This document shows, piece after piece, positions 25,089-32,633 of a DNA stretch of 64,000 nt. The notes under the pieces are model-generated. The model was not told the origin of the DNA and ran no database searches. It was given only the letters and a program-made list of their open reading frames with translations. The stretch is from Haloarcula argentinensis DSM 12282 (GTDB lineage Archaea > Halobacteriota > Halobacteria > Halobacteriales > Haloarculaceae): the NCBI GenBank assembly GCA_000336895.1, contig AOLX01000015.1, forward strand, positions 294,725 to 358,724, in the 5' to 3' direction. Position numbers and translations under genes: made by a program. The stretch's first letter is position 1, and the number at the start of each line of letters is the position of its first letter.

Positions 25089-26036
25089 GTGTTGGGGAAA
25101 ATCAATCAATTTTGGGTGGACAGAGGGGTCCAAGTGACACTTATGCTAGCGGCCGTTGTCGGGTTGCTCATTGTCGAGATAGCAACACGGACAGGGATTT
25201 CAATGGCGTACATCGGTGGCGTGTTCGTCGCAGCGGCCGTTCTGATTAGTCCCGTAGCACCGCTCGGTGGCGTCGCTGGGCTCATCATCCACGATGTTTT
25301 CCACGGGATCATCGGGTACTGGACCGTCAGCACGACAGTCTGGATACTGTCTTTTGCCTGGGTGATTGTGTGGCTCACTAATGGACACTCTAGCGGCCAG
25401 AAGAGGCAGGGGCTGAAGTCGATGCTCCGGATGGCTCCGGCCTACGCCGCAGTAATACTGATCGGTGGAATCAACGCAACAGCGTTTGCGGCATGGCTGG
25501 TGATGGTTCTGGGGGCGCAACGCTTCTACACGGCCGCTATTGGCTTCCTTCCGGGTGTCGTCGCGGCTGTGGGACTCAGTGTGTTTGGCCTAGTCGCCAT
25601 TGGAATCATCGAACGTCTCGGCAAACATATCGGCCGAGCAGACACTCGTGGCCACACGCTGATCGAATCGGAGGTGCCCGGACGAAAACCCTCGAAGGAG
25701 TCAACCGGGGTGATGGCTGTCGGCGTACTCGTCATCGGCGCTGGGTGGCTGTTTGGCGTTTCGGTGCTCGATGTGTTCGTCCACGACCTGGGGCTGTACC
25801 CGACAGCAAACGAATTCAGCGCGTTCGTTACCGGCTTCCTCGGCCGCGGTTCGCCGATAGCGCCCGTTGTAACAACTGCCCTGCTCGGAGTGTACAAGTA
25901 CGGTGAACTGGCAGTGGTTCTCTCAGCACCGGTTGCGATAGCCGCTCTGTTCGGGTGGCATACCTACCACGATCAGATGCTCTTGTCCACTGCTCATGGC
26001 ATTGGAAGTATCTGCACGAGGGCATCCGATGACTGA
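25089..26036 (+). CDS. polytopic membrane protein in a dehydrogenase module, 315 aa
   Basis: It starts at GTG 25089 and has about eight hydrophobic helices (for example VTLMLAAVVGLLIVEIA, YIGGVFVAAAVLISPVAPLG, APVAIAALFGW). A conserved-looking segment GGVAGLIIHDVFHGIIGYWT bears two His that could bind heme or metal. It is the first gene of an operon: its stop overlaps the next start by 8 nt, and the following genes encode a Tat-exported gluconate-dehydrogenase-subunit-3-like protein and a GMC flavoprotein. By position it could anchor the enzyme or pass electrons to the membrane, but there is no CXXCH heme motif. I do not recognise the family. An AT-rich promoter region (about 25036-25056) lies upstream. 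Confidence 0.75.
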   Translation: MLGKINQFWVDRGVQVTLMLAAVVGLLIVEIATRTGISMAYIGGVFVAAAVLISPVAPLGGVAGLIIHDVFHGIIGYWTVSTTVWILSFAWVIVWLTNGHSSGQKRQGLKSMLRMAPAYAAVILIGGINATAFAAWLVMVLGAQRFYTAAIGFLPGVVAAVGLSVFGLVAIGIIERLGKHIGRADTRGHTLIESEVPGRKPSKESTGVMAVGVLVIGAGWLFGVSVLDVFVHDLGLYPTANEFSAFVTGFLGRGSPIAPVVTTALLGVYKYGELAVVLSAPVAIAALFGWHTYHDQMLLSTAHGIGSICTRASDD

Positions 26037-26622
26037 AAACCAGCCCGGATCAGACGATGGTGTGCCGAGCAGACGCCAGTTTCTCACGGCTCTCGGTGGC
26101 ACGGCATTCGCGGCCGCAGGCTACGGATATGGCACCGAGCCCAGCGGGTCAGTGGCCGTCGATTCGGTGACGGGGTCTAGCGCTCACCCAGCATCGGGAG
26201 AGCATATCGAAGCGCTAACCGCGATAGCCACCGCGGTGTATCCGTCAGCGGTCTCGATAACGCCGTCATTCATCGAGAGCCGCGTGTTTGGACGGGTCGA
26301 ACCGGAGCCGGGTCATTTTGACAAGCTCGTGACCGCAATCGAAGCGGTCGACGATCACGCCAAAGCACGGTTTGGGGGCAGGATTACTGACATTTCAGCA
26401 GGGCGGCGGCGGCAGGTCCTGCAGTCGATGGGTGTGACGACAGTGCACCCCACTGCCGACGGAACAACTGCGGAGCAGGTACGGTTTTATCTCGTGGGCG
26501 ACCTGTTGTACGTGCTGTTTACGTCTCCTATGGGTGGCAAGCTGCTTGGTGTCGACAATCCGCCCGGGCATCCCGGTGGGCGAGAGGCATACAAGCAAGG
26601 ACCGGAGGGCGGTGAACCATGA
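26029..26622 (+). CDS. gluconate 2-dehydrogenase subunit 3-like protein (Tat-exported)
   Basis: A 197-residue small subunit of the Gluconate_2-dh3 family. The N-terminus has a strong twin-arginine motif SRRQFLTAL (Arg15-Arg16) and a hydrophobic h-region, predicting Tat export of a folded complex. In characterised bacterial relatives this subunit carries the signal for the signal-less FAD subunit. ATG 26029 overlaps the end of the membrane-protein gene by 8 nt, and its own stop overlaps the GMC gene by 4 nt, so translation is coupled. It contains the family pattern of helices around AIATAVYPSA and YLVGDLLYVLFTSPMGGK. Confidence 0.85.
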   Translation: MTENQPGSDDGVPSRRQFLTALGGTAFAAAGYGYGTEPSGSVAVDSVTGSSAHPASGEHIEALTAIATAVYPSAVSITPSFIESRVFGRVEPEPGHFDKLVTAIEAVDDHAKARFGGRITDISAGRRRQVLQSMGVTTVHPTADGTTAEQVRFYLVGDLLYVLFTSPMGGKLLGVDNPPGHPGGREAYKQGPEGGEP

Positions 26623-28301
26623 CGGCCGCAGACGACCGAACCCCGACAGAGGCCGACGTCTGTGTCGTCGGGGCAGGGCCGGCCGGAGCGGTCACTGCAT
26701 ACTCGCTTGCACGCCGCGGGCACGATGTCGTGGTACTCGAAGCGGGAGAGCGGTTGACCCCAGCAGACCACCACCGACGCATGGAGATGTGGTTACGTCC
26801 GAACTTCGAACGTGACTCGTTCTGGCGCGACGACGAACGGGATAGATACACGACGACCGGCGACGTCGATGCACGGCTCAACGAGACGCGCGTGAAGGCG
26901 GTCGGTGGCACATCCCTGCACTGGGACGCGAACACCCCACGGCTTCACGAAGAAGACTTCGAGATGAACACGCGGTATGGGGTGGCACAGGATTGGCCGA
27001 TCAGCTACGCCGACCTTCGGCCATACTATGTCCGTGCCGAACGGGAGATGGGCGTTGCAGGCGCCGACGACAACCCACACGGACCGCCGCGAAAAGAGCC
27101 CTATCCGCTGACGGCGTTCGAGCCGAGCTACTCGGATTCGCTGTTTGCCGAAGCCTGTGAAGAACTCGGAATCACGATGGCGTCACAGCCGAAAGCTATC
27201 AACTCCGAGGAGTACGATGACCGCTCCGAGTGCGTCGGATACGGTGTCTGCAACGCCTGTCCGTCGGGAGCGAAGTACAGCGCCGAAGTCCATGTCCAGA
27301 AGGCCGAGGCAGCGGGTGCACGGATCGTTGATCAGGTACAGGCCCTCTCCGTGGAGCACGACCGAGCAGGTGACTACGTGGAGTCCGTCGTCTACGCGAC
27401 TCCCAACGGGCGTCACTTCCGGCAAGAAGCCGATCACTTCGTCATCGCGTGTGGCGGAATCGAGACACCACGGGTGCTGTTACTGTCGGATTCGGACGTG
27501 TATCCGGACGGATTAGCCAACTCCAGCGGGGCAGTCGGTCGGTACCTCATGGACCATCCCAGCGTCACGACGACAGGGACGCTCGAAGAGCCGACACGAC
27601 AGAGCAATATCGGCTGGGTTTCCAGCCGGAGCGATCAGTTCTATGCTCACGAGGAGACCGGCTCCGGGAGCTACCACCTCACGTTTAGCAACACTGCGAA
27701 GTCCACGTCGGGAGGGGCGCAGTCCAGAAGCCCACCGACATCTCCATCGAGGTTGCTCGACATCGTCAGCAACCCGACCTCGGATACGGTGGCCGAACTC
27801 GCGACGGACCCGCTCAACGAGATGCAACTGGGAGACGCACTCGACCTTCCGACGACATCGGGGCCGCCGTATCCACTCTCGATACGTGGCGCGGGCGAGA
27901 TGCTGCCGCGGCCCGACAACCGAGTCACGCTCGATAAATCAAAGACGGACAACCACGGCCGACCGGTACCGTCGATCGATCTCTCTGACGGAGCCCACGT
28001 TCAAGAGACGATGGAGCACTGTTTATCGGTCCAGAAATCGATTCTGACGGAACTCGGTGCCGAAATCACCGAGGTAGAGACACTAAGTGGGAGAAGAATG
28101 AGCACACACCACATGGGGACGACACGGATGGGTACGGATCCGGCAGAAACTGTCGTGAACGAAGAATGTCGGACACACGACCTCGCGAACCTCTGGATCG
28201 CGTCTTCGAGCGTCTTTACAACTGCTGGAGCGAACAATCCGACACTCACGATTGCGGCGCTCGCGCTGAAGACGGCAGATCACATCGACGAGAAGTTGTG
28301 A
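26619..28301 (+). CDS. GMC-family FAD-dependent sugar/polyol dehydrogenase
   Basis: A 560-residue GMC oxidoreductase like gluconate, fructose or glucose dehydrogenase catalytic subunits. The N-terminal Rossmann motif GAGPAGAVTAYSLARRG binds FAD. The catalytic His region is STHHMGTTRMGTDP, and the C-terminal NPTLTIAALALKTADH is the second active-site segment. A cysteine group at Cys205, Cys211 and Cys214 (ECVGYGVCNACPSG) recalls the Fe-S ligand region of FAD-glucose and fructose dehydrogenases, though the spacing differs. It has no signal peptide and likely hitchhikes with the Tat subunit. It is translationally coupled to that gene (ATGA). Sugar or sugar acid oxidation at the outer membrane face is likely; the exact substrate is unknown. 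Confidence 0.88.
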   Translation: MTAADDRTPTEADVCVVGAGPAGAVTAYSLARRGHDVVVLEAGERLTPADHHRRMEMWLRPNFERDSFWRDDERDRYTTTGDVDARLNETRVKAVGGTSLHWDANTPRLHEEDFEMNTRYGVAQDWPISYADLRPYYVRAEREMGVAGADDNPHGPPRKEPYPLTAFEPSYSDSLFAEACEELGITMASQPKAINSEEYDDRSECVGYGVCNACPSGAKYSAEVHVQKAEAAGARIVDQVQALSVEHDRAGDYVESVVYATPNGRHFRQEADHFVIACGGIETPRVLLLSDSDVYPDGLANSSGAVGRYLMDHPSVTTTGTLEEPTRQSNIGWVSSRSDQFYAHEETGSGSYHLTFSNTAKSTSGGAQSRSPPTSPSRLLDIVSNPTSDTVAELATDPLNEMQLGDALDLPTTSGPPYPLSIRGAGEMLPRPDNRVTLDKSKTDNHGRPVPSIDLSDGAHVQETMEHCLSVQKSILTELGAEITEVETLSGRRMSTHHMGTTRMGTDPAETVVNEECRTHDLANLWIASSSVFTTAGANNPTLTIAALALKTADHIDEKL

Positions 28302-28399
28302 TGCCACACTGGCAGAGACCCTGTGTGCCGCCGGGGACGGCCACTGCATGTCATATAGTTGGAGCAGCAGCGCGGGTAGCGCTACCAGATAGGTCTACG

Positions 28400-28407
28400 T
28401 TTTTACC
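28400..28407 (+). promoter_or_regulatory. TATA box for msrB
   Basis: The t-rich element tttttacc is centred 27 nt upstream of ATG 28430, pointing to a leaderless mRNA. Confidence 0.5.
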
Positions 28408-28429
28408 GCTGGAGGGCGTACAATATGTC

Positions 28430-28834
28430 ATGAGTGAATCCGAAGAAGAACTCCCGGACAACGACGAGGAATGGCGCGAAATACTCTCCGACGAGGAGTA
28501 CCGAATCCTCCGCGAGTCTGGAACAGAACCGCGGTTCAGTAGCGACCTCATCGACGTAGAAGACGAGGGCGTGTTCACCTGTGCCGGCTGTGGGACGGAA
28601 CTGTTCGATAGCGACAGGAAATTCGAATCAGAAACCGGCTGGCCGAGCTTCTGGGACGTGTATCAGGAAGGCAACGTCGAAACACGGGCGGACAACAGCC
28701 ATGGGATGGAGCGAACGGAAGTCGTCTGTGCCGAGTGTGGCGGTCATCTGGGCCACGTGTTCGACGACGGACCGGAGCCGAGCGGGAAGCGGTACTGCAT
28801 CAACGGCGCTGCGCTCGACTTCGAGTCGGAGTAG
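28430..28834 (+). CDS. msrB: peptide-methionine (R)-S-oxide reductase
   Basis: A 134-residue MsrB that repairs oxidised methionine. Structural zinc cysteines are in CAGCGTELF and CAECGGHLGH, and the catalytic Cys is in RYCINGAALDF. It contains the family core SETGWPSFWD. Start ATG 28430 is fixed by a TATA box 27 nt upstream; the long upstream open frame is non-coding. The N-terminal acidic extension (ESEEELPDNDEEW) is typical of halophile versions. It stands alone in its transcript. Confidence 0.95.
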   Translation: MSESEEELPDNDEEWREILSDEEYRILRESGTEPRFSSDLIDVEDEGVFTCAGCGTELFDSDRKFESETGWPSFWDVYQEGNVETRADNSHGMERTEVVCAECGGHLGHVFDDGPEPSGKRYCINGAALDFESE

Positions 28835-28882
28835 CGACCACCGGAACCCTTTTTTCCGTCATTGAAGTTGATACGGCTAGAC

Positions 28883-29596
28883 GTGACTGAACACGGGACC
28901 GACGAGGCGGGCGACGACGGGGCCGGAACATCGGTCGACGAGTCGCTGGTCGACGAGCCACCGACTGCGACCGCCGAACAGCCACCGCCGGAGAGTCACC
29001 TGCTAGCCGAGAGCCTCCGAACGTTTCCGTGGCTCCGCGCGGCCGGCGTCGCAGTCGGGACGCTGGCTGTCGAATACCTGCTCGTCGCACTGCTGTTTCT
29101 CGTCGGGCCGTCGTCGATCGACCTGCCGGAACTGTCGGATCGGTTAGTCCAGTACGGGTTCGTGCTGTACAACGCCCATCACGTGCCGACGCTGGTGACG
29201 GCATCGGACGCGGAGGTGTACGGCTCGGCCGCCCGGAACGTCCTGTACGGCGCACAGGGTGCGAGCGTGCCACCCATCGTCTATTTCCTGATTCCGATTG
29301 TCGCGCTGGTCGCCGTCGGCGCGCTGTTCGAACGCTATCGCGGCGATACCCGGTCGGACAGCCTGCTCGAGGAGGCGGCGCTTGTCGGGACCGGCATCGG
29401 CTTCGGGTATGTCGCAACAGGGTTCGCAGGGAGCTTCGTGTTCGTCCGGACGGTCATGTTCGATGGCGGGGGCGAGGGACAGGCCGCACCGGCGGTGCTG
29501 TGGCTCCTCATCCTGCTGTTTTTCTTCCCGTTGGTATTTGCGAGTCTCGGCGCGGCCGCCCGGTATCTCTACGCCGACTGGGCTTCGGGCGCGTAA
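28883..29596 (+). CDS. hypothetical membrane protein, 237 aa
   Basis: It has an acidic N-terminal tail of about 50 residues, then four predicted helices: AAGVAVGTLAVEYLLVALLF, PIVYFLIPIVALVAVGALF, a Gly-rich helix near VGTGIGFGYVATGFAG, and VLWLLILLFFFPLVFASLG. The GTG at 28883 gives the start; a TTG at 28862 would add seven residues. Haloarchaeal proteins of this layout are often annotated as transporter-like, but I cannot assign a family. The last 28 nt overlap the convergent glutaredoxin gene. Confidence 0.65.
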   Translation: MTEHGTDEAGDDGAGTSVDESLVDEPPTATAEQPPPESHLLAESLRTFPWLRAAGVAVGTLAVEYLLVALLFLVGPSSIDLPELSDRLVQYGFVLYNAHHVPTLVTASDAEVYGSAARNVLYGAQGASVPPIVYFLIPIVALVAVGALFERYRGDTRSDSLLEEAALVGTGIGFGYVATGFAGSFVFVRTVMFDGGGEGQAAPAVLWLLILLFFFPLVFASLGAAARYLYADWASGA

Positions 29597-29826
29597 GTCG
29601 TCTCGATAAATTCAAGAATACGCTCGGACTCGGCCATCGTGATGCCGCGGTCCTCATCGACCAGAACCGGGACGCCCCGCTGGCCTGAGACCCGCTTCAC
29701 CTCGTCGCGTTTCGAGTGCAGCGCCTCGACCCAGACGCTGTCGTAGTCGATGTCGAGTTCGTCCAGTCGGTCGGCGACCTTCTCGCAGTACGGACAGCCG
29801 TCGAGCTGGTAGAGCGTCAAGCTCAT
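29569..29826 (-). CDS. glutaredoxin-like protein
   Basis: An 85-residue thioredoxin-fold protein with the active site CPYC (Cys11 and Cys14 in LDGCPYCEKV) and the cis-Pro strand GVPVLVDED. It follows the glutaredoxin pattern of a short domain with a C-terminal helix (ESERILEFIETTY). The start is ATG 29826. It is on the minus strand downstream of ndk with 67 nt between, possibly the last gene of that operon. It overlaps the 3' end of the convergent membrane-protein gene by 28 nt. It would use a small thiol such as gamma-glutamylcysteine. Confidence 0.88.
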   Translation of the reverse strand: MSLTLYQLDGCPYCEKVADRLDELDIDYDSVWVEALHSKRDEVKRVSGQRGVPVLVDEDRGITMAESERILEFIETTYAPEAQSA

Positions 29827-29893
29827 ACTGAGCGGTACGGACGCCGCCCTCAAGGTGGTTGTGCTCGAAAAAAACGCAGCGGTCGACCTGACG

Positions 29894-30358
29894 TTACTCG
29901 TACAGCCAGGACGAGTCGATCTGGTCCCAGTCGACGAGTTCGTCCTCGTCGAAGAACAGCTCGATTTCGCGCTCGTTTGCGCCCTCGTCTTCGTGGTCGG
30001 AACCGTGAATGACGTTACGACCGAGATCGAGCCCGTAGTCACCGCGGATGGTGCCGGGAGCCGATTCGGCGGGGTCCGTCTCGCCCATCATGTTTCGGAC
30101 CTGCCGGGTCGCGTCCTGACCTTCCCAGACCATCGCGAAGACGGGGCCGGAGGTGATGAAGTCGACGAGCCCGTCGAAGAATGGCTTGTCCTCGTGCTCG
30201 CCGTAGTGCTCCTCAGCGAGCTCCTGGTCGATCTGCATGAACTTGCCACCGACCATCTTCAGGCCACGGTCCTCGAAGCGGGAGACGATGTCCCCGATGA
30301 GGCCGCGCTGGACGCCGTCGGGCTTGACCATCACGAACGTACGCTCGTGTTCGGACAT
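29894..30358 (-). CDS. ndk: nucleoside diphosphate kinase
   Basis: A 154-residue NDK that transfers phosphate from ATP to nucleoside diphosphates through a phospho-histidine. His118 lies in NVIHGSD, the catalytic motif, and the start [15 protein letters not shown] is the family signature. It is the last gene of the ribosomal operon rpl7ae-rps28e-rpl24e-ndk. Its start overlaps the stop of rpl24e by one base, implying translational coupling. Confidence 0.97.
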   Translation of the reverse strand: MSEHERTFVMVKPDGVQRGLIGDIVSRFEDRGLKMVGGKFMQIDQELAEEHYGEHEDKPFFDGLVDFITSGPVFAMVWEGQDATRQVRNMMGETDPAESAPGTIRGDYGLDLGRNVIHGSDHEDEGANEREIELFFDEDELVDWDQIDSSWLYE

Positions 30359-30714
30359 CAGGCCTCGGCCTCCTCGGCTTCCTCGTCAGCGTCGTCTTCG
30401 GCCTCGTCGGCGTCGGCATCAGCTTCTTCAGCGTCTGCTTCGGCAGCCTCGTCCTCAACCTCTTCGGCGTCTGCCTCGTCAGCGTCCGCTTCCACTTCTT
30501 CGGCTTCATCCTCAACCTCGTCCTCGACCTCACCGGCGTCACCGCGTGCGGTGTCGGTCCATTCGAGGTTGCGGGCCTCGCGGCCTAGGTCGGCGTTGTT
30601 CTCGCACTTCGAAGAACAGAAGTGCGTCGTCGCGCCGTCTTTGTGGACGAACATCGTGCCCGTGCCGGGCTCGATGTCCGTACCGCAGTAGTCACATTCG
30701 CGTGTCCGGGGCAT
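30358..30714 (-). CDS. rpl24e: 50S ribosomal protein L24e with acidic C-terminal extension
   Basis: Residues 1-55 are L24e, a zinc-ribbon ribosomal protein ([11 protein letters not shown] ... CSSKCENN, C4 type). Residues about 60-118 are an extension made almost only of Glu, Asp and Ala ([19 protein letters not shown] and similar), roughly doubling the protein. The repeat-like acidic tail is visible as tandem imperfect GAA/GAC/GCC codons. It is likely disordered and may aid stability in high salt. The gene is third in the operon. Confidence 0.93.
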   Translation of the reverse strand: MPRTRECDYCGTDIEPGTGTMFVHKDGATTHFCSSKCENNADLGREARNLEWTDTARGDAGEVEDEVEDEAEEVEADADEADAEEVEDEAAEADAEEADADADEAEDDADEEAEEAEA

Positions 30715-30716
30715 GG

Positions 30717-30944
30717 TTACTGCCCTCCGATGGTGTCGGCCTCGCGAGCCGTCTCGCGGAGCTGGAGCACGTCACCTTCGCGGACCGGGCCGAGAACGTT
30801 GCGCGTGATGATGCGCCCCTGATTCTCGCCTTCGCGGATGCGGCACTTGACCTGCATGGCCTCGCCGTGCATCCCCGTCCGGCCCACGACTTCGATAACC
30901 TCGGCGGGCGTGGAACCGCTGCTTTCGGATTCCTCAGCGCTCAT
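30717..30944 (-). CDS. rps28e: 30S ribosomal protein S28e
   Basis: A 75-residue S28e, an archaeal/eukaryotic small-subunit protein with the OB-like signature [20 protein letters not shown] near residue 17 (first V is I). The central [16 protein letters not shown] completes the fold. A GAGGTGA ribosome-binding site lies 6 nt upstream, inside the end of rpl7ae. Its stop is 2 nt before the rpl24e start. Confidence 0.95.
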   Translation of the reverse strand: MSAEESESSGSTPAEVIEVVGRTGMHGEAMQVKCRIREGENQGRIITRNVLGPVREGDVLQLRETAREADTIGGQ

Positions 30945-30955
30945 CCGAGGTCACC

Positions 30956-31318
30956 TCACCGAAGCTCCTCGACCTTGTCGGCGATGTCCTCGACATCGGC
31001 GTCAGCCTCACCGGCGTCGGTGACGGCTGCGGCGGCCGAGCCGACTTCGAGCCCGGCGGCGTGACCGAGGTCGTCCTGCTGCTCGACGAAGATGAAGGGA
31101 ACGCCCTTCTCGTCGGCAAGCTCCGGAATGTGCATGACGATCTCCTCGGGCTGGACATCTTCAGCGACAAAGACGAGCTCGGCGGAGCCGCGCTCGATTG
31201 ATTTGGTCGTCTCGTTTGTACCCTTCTTTACTGCGCCTGTGTCCCGGGCAACCTCGAGCGCCTCAAGGGCGTCGTCTTCGAGGTCCGCGGGAACGTCGAA
31301 ATCTACGTATACTGGCAT
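30956..31318 (-). CDS. rpl7ae: 50S ribosomal protein L7Ae (kink-turn binding)
   Basis: A 120-residue L7Ae that binds K-turn RNA in the ribosome, box C/D RNPs and RNase P. Signature segments are [19 protein letters not shown] and [19 protein letters not shown]. The start is ATG 31318, fixed by a Shine-Dalgarno GGAGGTGA at 31327-31334; a GTG at 31330 overlaps that site and is excluded. It is first in the operon with S28e, L24e and NDK. The acidic tail is haloarchaeal. Confidence 0.96.
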
Positions 31319-31326
31319 TTGTATGT

Positions 31327-31334
31327 TCACCTCC
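31327..31334 (-). promoter_or_regulatory. strong Shine-Dalgarno for rpl7ae
   Basis: GGAGGTGA lies 8 nt upstream of ATG 31318 on the minus strand. It decides the start and shows a leadered mRNA, in contrast to the many leaderless genes nearby. Confidence 0.75.
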
Positions 31335-31531
31335 TGCGCGCGAGCTCAGGCTCCCCCGCCGTGTCCGGGCCGCGAGGCCCGTCACACCGTGATGGTGTGT
31401 ATCCTGAAAAGGCTGGGAGCATCATCAACTCGGCGCAGGCTGTACCCCATTCTGTGCTACCGGCCCTAAAAGCGCTTTCGAAGCCGAAATCCCGTGCCAG
31501 CCCGCCACACGGGTGCTGTCGGGGGGTCTGT

Positions 31532-32545
31532 CTATTCCGCGGCCGCCGAGGCATCGGCCAGCGCGGCCCGCGCGTCCGAGACGAGACGGGCCACCACCTC
31601 ACCAGCGGGCCGTACGTCCTGTGCAAGGCCGGCGCTCTGGCCGGCGTAGTGTGGCAGGGCCTCGACATCGCCAGTCATCCCCGCAAGCGGGGGCATATCA
31701 GCAAGCCGACTGATCGGCTCGCCATCGGGCATCTGTGCGACCTGTTCGGAGTCGCTATCGTCGTCCATTTTGTCCGAATAGGAGCCGGCCTGCCGCCGGA
31801 CCTCGTCGGTTTCGAGGACCCGGTGTGGCTGGTCTGACCAGCCCCGGTCGAACAGTTCGGTAAACCGCGTCGCCGTCTCGGGCGCGTCGACGATTCGTTG
31901 CCGATATGTCTCGTGTGCGCCGGATTCCTCGGTCGCCACGAACCGAGTGCCGAACCAGCCGCCGTCAGCACCCAGCGTCAGCGCCGCCGCGAGGCCGCGC
32001 CCGTCGCCGAGACCGCCGGCCGCGACGACCGGGACTGGAACCGCGTCAGCTACCCGCGGGAGCAACGCCATCGTCGTCACGTCGCTCTGGACGTGGCCGC
32101 CGGCCTCCCGGCCCTGGGCGACCACGACATCGGTCCCGGCGTCGACGGCGGCCCTGGCCTCGGCAGCGCTGGCAACCGTGACCATCGCCGTGCCGCCGGC
32201 CTCGTGGACCCGGTCAATGTACGGCCCGGCATCGCCAAATGAAAATGAGACGACCGACGCGCCCGCGTCCAAACAGGCATCGAGACACGCCGACGGCGAG
32301 AGCACACCCGTCGACTCGTCGAGGACGACGTTGACGCCGACCACGCCGTCAGTCGCGTTTGCAGCGTCCGTGTACGCGTCGCGGATCGCGTCGGCCTCGC
32401 GCCACGACATCGCCAACATCCCAAGGCCGCCCGCGTCAGCGACTGCTGCGGCAAGAGACGGTGTCGAGACACTCCCGACTGGTGCTTGCACGACTGGGTA
32501 GTCGATACCGATTTCGGAACAGAGCGAGGTCTGGAGGGGAGCCAT
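31532..32545 (-). CDS. nitronate monooxygenase-like FMN enzyme (2-nitropropane dioxygenase family)
   Basis: A 337-residue TIM-barrel FMN protein. The opening DYPVVQAPVGSVSTPSLAA is the family N-terminus, and the FMN-phosphate segments are AQGREAGGHVQS (a common GxEAGGH motif) and VAAGGLGDGRGLAAALTLGA. The family oxidises nitronates such as propionate-3-nitronate, or includes enoyl-ACP reductase FabK-like members; without bacterial fatty acid synthesis here, the nitronate role is more plausible. ATG 32545 is taken as the start; an upstream in-frame GTG at 32554 is possible. Confidence 0.87.
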   Translation of the reverse strand: MAPLQTSLCSEIGIDYPVVQAPVGSVSTPSLAAAVADAGGLGMLAMSWREADAIRDAYTDAANATDGVVGVNVVLDESTGVLSPSACLDACLDAGASVVSFSFGDAGPYIDRVHEAGGTAMVTVASAAEARAAVDAGTDVVVAQGREAGGHVQSDVTTMALLPRVADAVPVPVVAAGGLGDGRGLAAALTLGADGGWFGTRFVATEESGAHETYRQRIVDAPETATRFTELFDRGWSDQPHRVLETDEVRRQAGSYSDKMDDDSDSEQVAQMPDGEPISRLADMPPLAGMTGDVEALPHYAGQSAGLAQDVRPAGEVVARLVSDARAALADASAAAE

Positions 32546-32633
32546 GCCGGCCACTGTGTCCGGTCGAATAAAAAGCGTACCTGGAGAGCGCCGTGACCGT
32601 CAGGTCCATACTGGCGCGTCCGCCACCTCCGGT

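Noticed and set aside
28166..28429. N-terminal extension of MsrB upstream of 28430
   Set aside because: It overlaps the GMC gene, is not acidic, and the TATA box 27 nt before 28430 marks the real start.
29855..30691. Plus-strand Ser/Ala-rich frame opposite ndk and rpl24e
   Set aside because: The low-complexity Ser run mirrors the acidic Glu/Ala codons of L24e on the other strand.
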